The notes under the pieces are model-generated. The model was not told the DNA's origin, made no database searches, and saw only the letters and a program-made list of their open reading frames with translations. Shown piece after piece: positions 1 through 7,177 of a DNA stretch of 12,552 nt. The stretch comes from Synergistales bacterium (GTDB lineage Bacteria; Synergistota; Synergistia; Synergistales; Synergistaceae): contig BOCB01000049.1 in assembly GCA_026002695.1 (NCBI GenBank), positions 1 to 12,552 on the forward strand, read 5' to 3'. The first letter of the stretch is position 1. Every line of letters starts with the position of its first letter. A program made the position numbers and the translations under genes.

Positions 1-531
1 CAGGAGATAATGCATCACCACACCGTACACGATCAGACGACCGGGCTCTGCAACAGGACGTATTTCTCAGGCTCCCTGAAGAGGGCGCTGGCCACTGTAA
101 AGACTCACGGTCTCAGCGGCGCCGTCTTAATTATTGATTTGGATGATTTCAGGGCTATAAACGATCGATACGGCTACGCCATCGGCGACGACCTTCTGGC
201 AAAAGTCGGCAGCAGAATTTCATCCCAGACGGGCAACGACGACAGCGTATCGCGCGTCGGCGAGGATCAGTTCGCCGTGTTGATCGACGGCATCGAGCCG
301 GATATGTGCGAACTCATAGCCGAGGACGCCGCGCGGAAGATATGCGAAGCCATGCGGGTTCCGTATAGTGTTCAAAATAACGAGATCAGCGTCACGGCGA
401 GCATCGGTATCAGCATCTTCCCCAGGGACGGCGCGGATGAGAGGACGCTCATCAAAAAAGCCGACGCCGCGATGTACGGCATAAAGGCAAACGGCCGCGA
501 CTGCTGGCGCTTTTATAAAGAAAAAGACTGA
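1..531 (+). CDS. GGDEF-domain protein, C-terminal part (5' end outside window), degenerate signature
   Basis: This is the C-terminal GGDEF domain of a protein whose beginning lies before the window. The frame is open from base 1, and the ATG at 10 falls at the usual domain boundary, so it is probably not the true start. Family landmarks are visible: a HDxxTGLxNRxxF-like opening (VHDQTTGLCNRTYF), the metal and substrate segment DLDDFRAINDRYGYAIGDDLL-like around 135-200, and a C-terminal ADAAMYGIKANGRD segment. The signature itself reads GEDQF instead of GGDEF (259-273), and the usual inhibitory-site arginine (RxxD) is absent. GGDEF domains make cyclic di-GMP. Loss of the second Gly and the Glu suggests weak or no cyclase activity, perhaps a GTP-sensing or structural role, or pairing with an EAL domain upstream. 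What lies N-terminal is unknown. No T-rich terminator follows. Confidence 0.85.
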   Translation, partial: QEIMHHHTVHDQTTGLCNRTYFSGSLKRALATVKTHGLSGAVLIIDLDDFRAINDRYGYAIGDDLLAKVGSRISSQTGNDDSVSRVGEDQFAVLIDGIEPDMCELIAEDAARKICEAMRVPYSVQNNEISVTASIGISIFPRDGADERTLIKKADAAMYGIKANGRDCWRFYKEKD

Positions 532-541
532 TTTTATTGTC

Positions 542-655
542 AGGAGGGTTAAATCTTCTGAACTTTCAGGCAGAGCCGGGGGAGACCTCCCTCGCAGGGG
601 TGCGGCGCGCCGCTCCCACGGTTAGGGTTTAATAAATTCCGCAGATCGCCCTCCT
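542..655 (+). other. Structured intergenic element upstream of dnaE
   Basis: The gap 532-694 contains a nested fold. AGGAGGG (542-548) pairs perfectly with CCCTCCT (649-655), and TTAAATC (549-555) pairs with GGTTTAA (626-632; one G-U). Inside are three hairpins: CTGA/TCAG (558-569), GGGGG/CTCCC with loop AGAC (578-591; one G-U), and GGG-x-GCGG/CCGC-x-CCC with loop CGCG (598-617). It is not a textbook terminator because no U-run follows. It ends about 20 bases before the dnaE Shine-Dalgarno, so it could act as an mRNA leader, a processed small RNA or a dispersed repeat. I do not recognise a known riboswitch consensus in it. Its right-hand part resembles the element upstream of cdaA. Confidence 0.45.
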
Positions 656-694
656 ACATTCCGAAATAAACCAAGTAAGGGAGTTTTCCTTAAT

Positions 695-3600
695 ATGACC
701 GACAAGCCATTTGTTCACCTTCATATTCACAGCGAGTACAGCCTTCTCGACGGCGCGAACAGGTGCTCCGAGCTCGCGGCGGCGGCCTCGGAGATGGGGA
801 TGGGGGCGGTAGCGCTCACCGACCACGGAGTCATGTACGGCTGCGTGGAGTTCTACGACGCGTGCAAGAAGCACTCCGTGAAGGCCATACTCGGCTGCGA
901 GGTCTACGTCGCGCCTAACGGACACACAAATAAAGAATCCAAGGAGCGCAATCACCTCGTCCTGCTCGCGGAGAACGACGAGGGCTACCGTAACCTTACG
1001 AGGCTCGTATCGATAGGCTGCACCGACGGATTTTATCATAAGCCGCGCGTCGACCACGATCTCATAGCGCGTTACAGCAAGGGGCTCATCGCGATGTCGG
1101 CCTGTCTGGCCGGCGAGATACCGTCGCTTATAGCGTCGGGCGACACGCGGGGGGCGCTCTCCCGCGCGGAGTTCTACCGCGACATGATGGGGAAGGATAA
1201 TTTTTTCCTCGAAGTGCAGGGCAACAGCATACCGCGCCAGGCAATAGTGAACAAAGGGCTCGTCGAAATAAGCAGGAAACACGGATTTCCTCTCGTCGCG
1301 ACGAACGACGCCCATTATATGAAAAAAGAGGACGCGAAATGGCACGACATACTCCTGTGCGTTCAGACCAAGCGCACGGTGAACGACGAGAAAAGGTTCA
1401 GGTTTCAAGGCGACGACTATTATTTCAAGACGCGCGAGGAAATGTGGGAGACCTTCGGGGGGGAGCTGCCCGACTCCCTGACGAACACCGCGCTCATAGC
1501 CGAGAGATGCAGCGTCAGCATGGAGCTGGATTCCAACAAGTATTACCTGCCGAACTACGACATACCGGAGGGCGAGACACTCGCGTCCCACCTGCGGACA
1601 AAGGCGCGCGCCGGACTCTGCGAGCGCCTGAAGGGCGCGGTCAGCGAGGAGTACTCGGCAAGGCTGGAGTACGAGCTCGGCGTCATTGAGCAGATGGACT
1701 TCCCCGGGTACTTCTGCATAGTCTCCGACATAATCGAGCACGCGAAGAACAGGTCAATACCCGTCGGTCCCGGGCGCGGCTCGGCCGCCGGCTCGCTCGC
1801 GGCGTGGGCGCTGCGCATAACGGAGCTCGACCCGATAAAACACGGACTTCTCTTCGAGAGATTCCTCAACCCGGAAAGAATAAGTATGCCCGATATAGAC
1901 ACGGACATCTCGGACAAGGGGCGCGACGAGGTAATATCGTACATCGTCAACAAATACGGCGCGGATCACGTGTCGCAGATAATCACCTTCGGGCATATGA
2001 AGGGCAAGCAGGCGGTGAAGGACGTGGGGCGCGCGATGGCCGTCCCCTACGCCGAGGTGGAAAAGATAGCGAAGTTAGTGTCCGACCCGATCAAGTCCGG
2101 CATCAAGAGCATACCGGAAGCAATCCGGAAAACGCCCGATCTTCAAGCCATATACGAATCCGATCCTCAGATGAAAAAGCTCCTCGACACGGCGTCGAAG
2201 GTAGAGGGGCTGGCCCGCCACACCTCGCAGCACGCGGCCGGAGTCGTGATAACACCGAAGCCGACCACGGAGATGGTGCCCGTAACCCGAATAGATGAAA
2301 ATCAAGTCGTAACCCAGTTCGAAATGGGGCCGCTCGAACACCTCGGCCTTGTAAAAATGGATATCCTCGGACTGCGGACGCTCTCCATAATAGAGGGAGC
2401 GCTCGAAAACATAAAATCGAGCGGATACGAACCGCTCGACCTGAACGAGATACCCATGGACGACGAGAAGACCTTTGAAATGCTGCGGACCGCCGACACG
2501 CTGGGCGTCTTTCAGCTTGAGTCAGGCGGGATGAGGAACCTGATAAAGCGCCTTAAACCCGATCGGTTCGGGGACTTGGTCGCGCTCGTCGCGCTCTACA
2601 GGCCGGGGCCGCTCGAAAGCGGCATGGCCGACCAGTACGTGAAACGCAAGCACAAGGAGGAACGCGTCGAGTTTCCGCACCCGCTCCTTGCCGACGCTCT
2701 CGAGGAGAGTTACGGCGTCATACTCTACCAGGAACAGGTAATGCAGTGCGCGGTGAAACTGTCGGGCTACACGCTCGGGGAGGCCGATCTGCTGCGCCGA
2801 GCTATGGGGAAGAAAAAAGCCGACGTCATGGCCAAAGAGCGGGAGAAGTTCGTGTCGGGCGCGGAGAAAAACGGCGTACAAGCGGCAAAAGCGGGCGAGA
2901 TATTCGACATAATAGAGAAGTTCGCCGGATACGGCTTCAACAAATCACACAGCGCCGCCTACGCGCTCATCGCGTATCAGACCGCGTACCTCAAGGCGCA
3001 CTACGGCGCGGAATATTTCGCGTCGTACCTGTCGGCTCTCGTCGGCGAGAGGATGGAATCCCTCGGCCGTTACATAGGAGAGGTGCGCGAGCTGGGTTTC
3101 CGCATCGCCGCGCCGGACATCAACCGTTCGAGGTACAGCTTCACAGTGGCGGACGGGACGATACTCTTCGGTCTCTCGGCCGTGGCGAAGGTCGGTTCCT
3201 CCGCGCTCGCCTCCATACTCGGCGAGCGGGAGGAGAGCGGGCCGTTCAATTCGCTGTGGGACTTCCTCTCACGAATCGACCTTGGCCGCGTGAATAAGGG
3301 CGTCCTCGAAAACCTGATAAAATCCGGCGCTTTCGCGTCCGTCGAGAAAAACAAACACGCCATGCTGGACGCGCTGCCGTCGATGATGGACTTTGCCTCG
3401 CGCAAAGGGGCGTCCGCGAATCAGCGCGACCTCTTCGACGGAAGCGGTGAAACTTTTCTGCCCGAAATGCCGAACGTGCCGGAATATGAACAGAGAAAAT
3501 TATTGGAGTTCGAGAAGGAGTCGATGGGGATCTGCATATCGGGGCATCCCTACGACGAGTACAAGCCGGACGGATACAAATACGCCGATTGCGCGCTGAG

Positions 3601-4123
3601 CGATCTCGCGTACTGGAAGCACTCGACGGCGAAACCGTCCGTCCTCGCGATAGTCGACAGCTTCAAGGAGAGATACACGAAGAGCGGCGACGCGATGGGC
3701 ATACTGACAATAGAGGACGATTGCGAGCAGATGGAGGCCGTCTGCTTCCCGAGACAGTGGGCGGACGTGAAGCCCATAATCAGGCCCGGAGCTGCTTATA
3801 TACTTACGGGAACGGTGCGCAACGAAGATGACAGAGGTTTGTCGCTGCTCGTGGACAAGGCGGAGTCGCTGGAGGACGCCCGTGAATCCGGGGAAAACGC
3901 GGTCCGCATACGGGTGTCGAGCGACGGATTGCCGGACGATTTTTACGGCAAGCTCATAGGCGTGCTGAAAAACTGTCCCGGAAAAGCTCCCGTTCTGATA
4001 GATTTGCGCACGCAGGACACGCAGGCGCTGCTCCGCATGAAGTCGCTGAAGGTATCGATGGCGGGCTCCATAGCCGAAGAAATAAAAGAGCTTTCGAAGG
4101 GCATGGCGTCGGTAATTTTCTGA
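695..4123 (+). CDS. dnaE: DNA polymerase III alpha subunit
   Basis: This is the catalytic subunit of the replicative DNA polymerase (C family), 1142 residues, full length for the family. The PHP domain (about 5-210) keeps all nine metal ligands known from proofreading-active DnaE1 proteins: H10, H12, D19, H44, E69, H87, C137, D205 and H207. The polymerase core shows GPGRGSAAGSLAAW, the catalytic aspartates in MPDIDTDIS (D400, D402) and the third one in VKMDILGLRTL (D556). Further landmarks are RHTSQHAAGVVI, LYRPGPLE and AGYGFNKSHSAAYA. A helix-hairpin-helix region lies near 805-850, a beta-clamp binding motif QRDLF at 910-914, and an OB fold at about 985-1060. The ATG at 695 follows AAGGGAG (678-684) at about 10 bases. 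It overlaps nfo by one base (TGATG), implying translational coupling. Confidence 0.98.
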   Translation: MTDKPFVHLHIHSEYSLLDGANRCSELAAAASEMGMGAVALTDHGVMYGCVEFYDACKKHSVKAILGCEVYVAPNGHTNKESKERNHLVLLAENDEGYRNLTRLVSIGCTDGFYHKPRVDHDLIARYSKGLIAMSACLAGEIPSLIASGDTRGALSRAEFYRDMMGKDNFFLEVQGNSIPRQAIVNKGLVEISRKHGFPLVATNDAHYMKKEDAKWHDILLCVQTKRTVNDEKRFRFQGDDYYFKTREEMWETFGGELPDSLTNTALIAERCSVSMELDSNKYYLPNYDIPEGETLASHLRTKARAGLCERLKGAVSEEYSARLEYELGVIEQMDFPGYFCIVSDIIEHAKNRSIPVGPGRGSAAGSLAAWALRITELDPIKHGLLFERFLNPERISMPDIDTDISDKGRDEVISYIVNKYGADHVSQIITFGHMKGKQAVKDVGRAMAVPYAEVEKIAKLVSDPIKSGIKSIPEAIRKTPDLQAIYESDPQMKKLLDTASKVEGLARHTSQHAAGVVITPKPTTEMVPVTRIDENQVVTQFEMGPLEHLGLVKMDILGLRTLSIIEGALENIKSSGYEPLDLNEIPMDDEKTFEMLRTADTLGVFQLESGGMRNLIKRLKPDRFGDLVALVALYRPGPLESGMADQYVKRKHKEERVEFPHPLLADALEESYGVILYQEQVMQCAVKLSGYTLGEADLLRRAMGKKKADVMAKEREKFVSGAEKNGVQAAKAGEIFDIIEKFAGYGFNKSHSAAYALIAYQTAYLKAHYGAEYFASYLSALVGERMESLGRYIGEVRELGFRIAAPDINRSRYSFTVADGTILFGLSAVAKVGSSALASILGEREESGPFNSLWDFLSRIDLGRVNKGVLENLIKSGAFASVEKNKHAMLDALPSMMDFASRKGASANQRDLFDGSGETFLPEMPNVPEYEQRKLLEFEKESMGICISGHPYDEYKPDGYKYADCALSDLAYWKHSTAKPSVLAIVDSFKERYTKSGDAMGILTIEDDCEQMEAVCFPRQWADVKPIIRPGAAYILTGTVRNEDDRGLSLLVDKAESLEDARESGENAVRIRVSSDGLPDDFYGKLIGVLKNCPGKAPVLIDLRTQDTQALLRMKSLKVSMAGSIAEEIKELSKGMASVIF

Positions 4124-4968
4124 TGCCTCTCCTCGGCGCTCACGTTTCAGCCGCGGGCGGATTGTACCGGGCGGTCGAAAGAGCGGACGCCCTCGGCTGT
4201 GAAGCTATGCAGATATTCACCCGCAATCCGCTGCAATGGCACGGCGGCGCGCTCTCCGACGGCGAGACTGACGCGTTCAGGCGGGCGTTGCTGTCGAGCG
4301 GGGTAAAGCGCGTCGTGTCGCACTCGTCTTACCTGATAAACCTCGCCGGAGACGACGAGGCAAGGCGGAGGAGCGAAGAGGCGCTCAAACGCGAGATAGA
4401 GCGTTCCTATCAGCTCGGCATAGACGCCGTCGTCCTGCACCCCGGCTCGTCAAAGGGCGGGGACGCCGCGTCGGCGAGGGGGAAATTGATTGCGTCGCTG
4501 CGGAAAGTTTTGGACGCGACCGATAACACGAGGACGTCCGTATTGCTGGAGACGATGGCGGGGCAGGGGTACACACTCGGCTCGAGCGTGGACGAACTGG
4601 CGTTTGTGATAGAGGCGCTCGATTGGGACACGAGGCTTGGCGTCTGCGCCGACCTCTGCCACCTTTTCGGGGCGGGCTTGGATGTCGGAACGGCGGCGGG
4701 ATATGAGCGGCTGGTTTCGTCGTTGGAGAAGCATGTCGGGCTGGAGCGCGTCGGATGCTGGCACATAAGCGACAACAAGGGCGAGCGCGGGGCAAGGTTG
4801 GACAGGCATGAACATTTAGGCGAGGGCGGGATTGGATTGGTCCCCTTCGGGATTTTGGCGGCCGATCCGAGGTTCGAGACGACGCCGGTGATATTGGAGA
4901 CGCCGAAAAAGGACGCGGGCGACGAAAGAAATCTGGCGATACTGCGAAAATTGAGAGGTTATATGTGA
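4123..4968 (+). CDS. nfo: Endonuclease IV (AP endonuclease)
   Basis: Zn-dependent AP endonuclease of base excision repair: it cuts 5' of abasic sites and can remove blocking 3' ends. The 281 residues match the usual size (E. coli 285). All trinuclear zinc ligands can be aligned: H67, H106, E143, D177, H180, H214, D227, H229 and E259. Family motifs seen are LGAHVSAAGG at the N-terminus, VLHPGSSKG, LLETMAGQG, CADLCHLFGAG, WHISDNKGERGARLDRHEHLG and VILETPKK. Its ATG shares its A with the last base of the dnaE stop, so the two are almost certainly co-translated. The pairing puts abasic-site repair next to replication. The stop is followed by an AT-rich stretch and then the GC-rich hairpins before cdaA. 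Confidence 0.97.
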   Translation: MPLLGAHVSAAGGLYRAVERADALGCEAMQIFTRNPLQWHGGALSDGETDAFRRALLSSGVKRVVSHSSYLINLAGDDEARRRSEEALKREIERSYQLGIDAVVLHPGSSKGGDAASARGKLIASLRKVLDATDNTRTSVLLETMAGQGYTLGSSVDELAFVIEALDWDTRLGVCADLCHLFGAGLDVGTAAGYERLVSSLEKHVGLERVGCWHISDNKGERGARLDRHEHLGEGGIGLVPFGILAADPRFETTPVILETPKKDAGDERNLAILRKLRGYM

Positions 4969-5002
4969 TAATAAATAAGTTGTAATATTTTGATTTTTAA
5001 TC

Positions 5003-5060
5003 GGGGTCAAGGGGGGCGCTCCCCCCCTTGCGGGGGTTGCGGGGGCAGTGCCCCCGCGGG
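5003..5060 (+). repeat. GC-rich double-hairpin intergenic element upstream of cdaA
   Basis: Two strong perfect stems stand side by side. CAAGGGGGG (5008-5016) pairs with CCCCCCTTG (5022-5030) around a 5-base loop, and GCGGGGGC (5039-5046) pairs with GCCCCCGC (5050-5057) around a 3-base loop. It lies between nfo and cdaA and ends in GGGTTTA, followed at once by the cdaA ribosome-binding site. Only three T residues follow the second stem, so it is at best a leaky terminator. Layout and partial sequence (a G-rich hairpin, then TYGCRGGGG, TGCGG, a second hairpin, GGGTTTA) resemble 578-631 upstream of dnaE. This suggests a dispersed, REP-like family; copy number elsewhere in the genome is unknown. 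Confidence 0.6.
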
Positions 5061-5063
5061 TTT

Positions 5064-5072
5064 AGAAGGAGG
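5064..5072 (+). promoter_or_regulatory. Strong Shine-Dalgarno that places the cdaA start
   Basis: AGAAGGAGG is a near-perfect Shine-Dalgarno. It sits immediately after an in-frame TAG stop (5063-5065), so cdaA cannot begin further upstream. The optimal window for a start codon (5-9 bases downstream) contains only GCG, CGT and ATC in the cdaA frame. The ATC at 5081 has an 8-base spacer. The next conventional start in frame, TTG at 5120, is 47 bases from the Shine-Dalgarno, too far to use it. Confidence 0.7.
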
Positions 5073-5080
5073 CGGCGCGT

Positions 5081-5905
5081 ATCAATTTAGACATCCGGTG
5101 GCAGGACGTAGCGGACATATTGATAGTTGCGTTCCTGATATATCGCGTGATGCTGTTTTTCGTGGGCACCCGCGCCATGCAGTTGGGGCGCGGGCTGCTC
5201 ATGATATGCGCCGCCGGCGCGATAGCGAGGTCGCTGGACTTGCGCAGCATTTCGTGGCTGATGTCGAACCTTTTGAGCGCGTTTTTAATAGCCATTCCGA
5301 TAGTATTCCAGCCTGAGCTGCGGCACCTTTTGGAGGTGCTTGGGCGCGGGCGGCTTCTTGGCGGCTCCCAAAAGGGAGGGGACGGCGAGGCAAACGCCGA
5401 CGCGCTTTTTAGGGCGGTAATGTATTTGCAGCATCGCAGGATAGGAGCTCTCATAGTTTTTCAGCGCGACACGGGGTTAAGGGAACTATGGCGCGGCGCC
5501 GTACCGATAGGAGCCTCTATAACGCAGGAGCTTATAGGCACGATATTTTGGGAGGGCACGCCGCTGCACGACGGAGCGATCATAATAGACAGGCAGATGA
5601 TCATGGCGGCTAAGTGCATTCTGCCGCTGACCGAGAACGCCGGGATATTGAGAGGTTACGGCACGAGACACAGGGCGGCGGTCGGTGTTACGGAGGTCTC
5701 GGACGCATACGCTCTGGTGGTTTCCGAGGAACGCGGAAGCGTTTCTCTCGCGGTGAAGGGAAAGCTGTCGCATCCGCTGACCGATGAGCAGGCGAAACTT
5801 TTCATACACAGATATTTCTCGTTTAGCGACAACAACGGCAAAATTTCTCTGCTCAAGCGCGTGAAGTCCGAGTTAGAGCAGAAGTGGCCGAATTGGAAGA
5901 GGTAG
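5081..5905 (+). CDS. cdaA: Diadenylate cyclase CdaA (c-di-AMP synthase), probable ATC start
   Basis: Membrane-bound DAC-domain enzyme that condenses two ATP into cyclic di-AMP, a messenger controlling potassium, osmolyte and cell-wall homeostasis. Three hydrophobic segments lie in the first 90 or so residues (near ILIVAFLIYRVMLFF, GLLMICAAGAIA and LLSAFLIAIPIVF), followed by FQPELRHLLE and the catalytic domain. Counting from 5081, the active-site motifs are DGA at 164-166 (in GTPLHDGAIII) and THR-type GTRHRAA with R196-H197-R198. The first conventional start in frame is TTG at 5120 (261 residues), but family-typical sequence INLDIRWQDVADILIV begins at 5081. Starting there gives 274 residues, essentially the length of B. 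subtilis CdaA (273), with a good Shine-Dalgarno. The enzyme identity is firm; the ATC start is an inference. It is first in the cdaA-cdaR-glmM group. Confidence 0.95.
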   Translation: MNLDIRWQDVADILIVAFLIYRVMLFFVGTRAMQLGRGLLMICAAGAIARSLDLRSISWLMSNLLSAFLIAIPIVFQPELRHLLEVLGRGRLLGGSQKGGDGEANADALFRAVMYLQHRRIGALIVFQRDTGLRELWRGAVPIGASITQELIGTIFWEGTPLHDGAIIIDRQMIMAAKCILPLTENAGILRGYGTRHRAAVGVTEVSDAYALVVSEERGSVSLAVKGKLSHPLTDEQAKLFIHRYFSFSDNNGKISLLKRVKSELEQKWPNWKR

Positions 5906-5914
5906 GTTGCGGCT

Positions 5915-7171
5915 ATGCCATATACCCAGGGGGAATTGAAGAGAAATTTCAAAATGTCTGCCGACAGCAAGGAGGCGCGCCTCCTTCTGAAGATAATCGC
6001 GCTCATTCTGTCGGTCAGCCTGTGGATATTCGTAACGTGGGACGAGACAGCGGCGGACAAAAGGACGCTGTCCATACCTCTGAAGTATGATAACTTGCAG
6101 GAGGGATATTCCGTTAAAAACGCCGTGCAGGTTATAGAGGTCTTCGCCGAGGATCGCTCGCCCTTCGGCGGCAGATTGAACGCCGATGTCCCGATTGTGG
6201 CTTCGGTGAGCCTAAGCGAGCTGAAGCCGGGGAAATATACGCTCCCCGTCATAGTTGAAGCTCCTGACGGCGTGACTGTGCTGAAATACTCGCCGCAGAC
6301 AGTGAACGTCGAGATGTTCAGAATGATAACGAGGACGCTGCGCCCCGCGTTTGTGGTTTCCGGCGACGTGAGCGCCGATATGTCTCTCGGCGTTGCCGAG
6401 ATAGATCCGCAGGAGATCAGAGTCCGCGGATCGGAGCCGTCGGTTATCGCGGTGCGCCGGGCGGAATTGCAGGCGAGCGTAGAGGACACGGTAAAGGGCA
6501 TAGACGGAAATCTGCCGGTGATGCTTTTTTCGAGCGACGGCGCTCAGATAAACGACCTGACAATCGAGCCAAGCTCATTGTATGTACGCGCGCGGCTCAA
6601 CAAGACGCTCTCCGAGAAGCGGACGCCGGTAAGCATACAGATAAACGGACGCCCGGCAAACGGCTACGAGATCGGTATCGTCTCCATATCCCCGGACGCG
6701 GTTATGGTGCGGGGAGATAAGGCTTTGCTCGACAAGCTGAGGGACATAACGCCCGACCCGATCGATATAAGCGGCCAGAGCGAGAGCGTCAGCCTATCGA
6801 TAAAGCTTACCCCCGCGTCGCCCGGGCTGTCTATAATAAACGCGGACAGCGTGAGCGTTAATATCGAGATAATTCCATCAATGGAGATAAGCACCTTCAA
6901 CCGAGTGCCGGTGGAGGTAGGCGGCAGGGGAGTATATGAGGACTGGATGATTGAGCCGCAGACAGTGAGCATTACCGTGGAGCGCTCCGCGGAGAGTTTG
7001 TCCGCGGATATATCCGACGTGCCGATAAAGGCCGTTATAGACGTTACCAATATAGTGTCGAGGCAGATAATGCTGCCGGTAATGATACCGGGGCTTCCGA
7101 AGGGCATGAGGTTAGTCGACATAGAGCCGGCGCACGTCAAAGCGACCGCGGTTCCGGTAAAAGGCGAGTGA
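5915..7171 (+). CDS. cdaR: CdaR, YbbR-domain regulator of CdaA
   Basis: Partner protein of CdaA, anchored in the membrane with its bulk outside the cytoplasm; in known systems it modulates cyclase activity. The protein has 418 residues with one N-terminal membrane segment (about 23-42, LLLKIIALILSVSLWIFVTW). About four beta-rich YbbR repeats of roughly 85 residues follow. Each ends in a pattern like LTIEPSSLYVRA, VSISPDAVMVRG or VDIEPAHVKATA. A hallmark after the membrane segment is the LSIPLKYDNLQEGY stretch. It starts 9 bases after the cdaA stop. The ATG at 5915 is used here, but the ATG at 5954 (residue 14) is also possible, as both have only modest purine-rich sites upstream. Gene order with cdaA and glmM supports the assignment more than any single motif. 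Confidence 0.92.
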   Translation: MPYTQGELKRNFKMSADSKEARLLLKIIALILSVSLWIFVTWDETAADKRTLSIPLKYDNLQEGYSVKNAVQVIEVFAEDRSPFGGRLNADVPIVASVSLSELKPGKYTLPVIVEAPDGVTVLKYSPQTVNVEMFRMITRTLRPAFVVSGDVSADMSLGVAEIDPQEIRVRGSEPSVIAVRRAELQASVEDTVKGIDGNLPVMLFSSDGAQINDLTIEPSSLYVRARLNKTLSEKRTPVSIQINGRPANGYEIGIVSISPDAVMVRGDKALLDKLRDITPDPIDISGQSESVSLSIKLTPASPGLSIINADSVSVNIEIIPSMEISTFNRVPVEVGGRGVYEDWMIEPQTVSITVERSAESLSADISDVPIKAVIDVTNIVSRQIMLPVMIPGLPKGMRLVDIEPAHVKATAVPVKGE

Positions 7172-7177
7172 GCGACT

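Noticed and set aside
571..591. Possible cobalamin riboswitch box (AGCC...GGAGACC-like)
   Set aside because: The match is loose, with two extra bases, and the upstream aptamer part is missing because coding sequence ends at 531. The segment is better explained as a hairpin.
629..1741. Long antisense open frame (370 codons) opposite dnaE
   Set aside because: It lies wholly opposite a certain gene, its translation has no recognisable domain, and long shadow frames are expected in GC-rich sequence with this codon bias.
5039..5063. Rho-independent terminator after nfo
   Set aside because: The stem is strong, but only three T residues follow and the cdaA Shine-Dalgarno begins immediately; at most a leaky attenuator.
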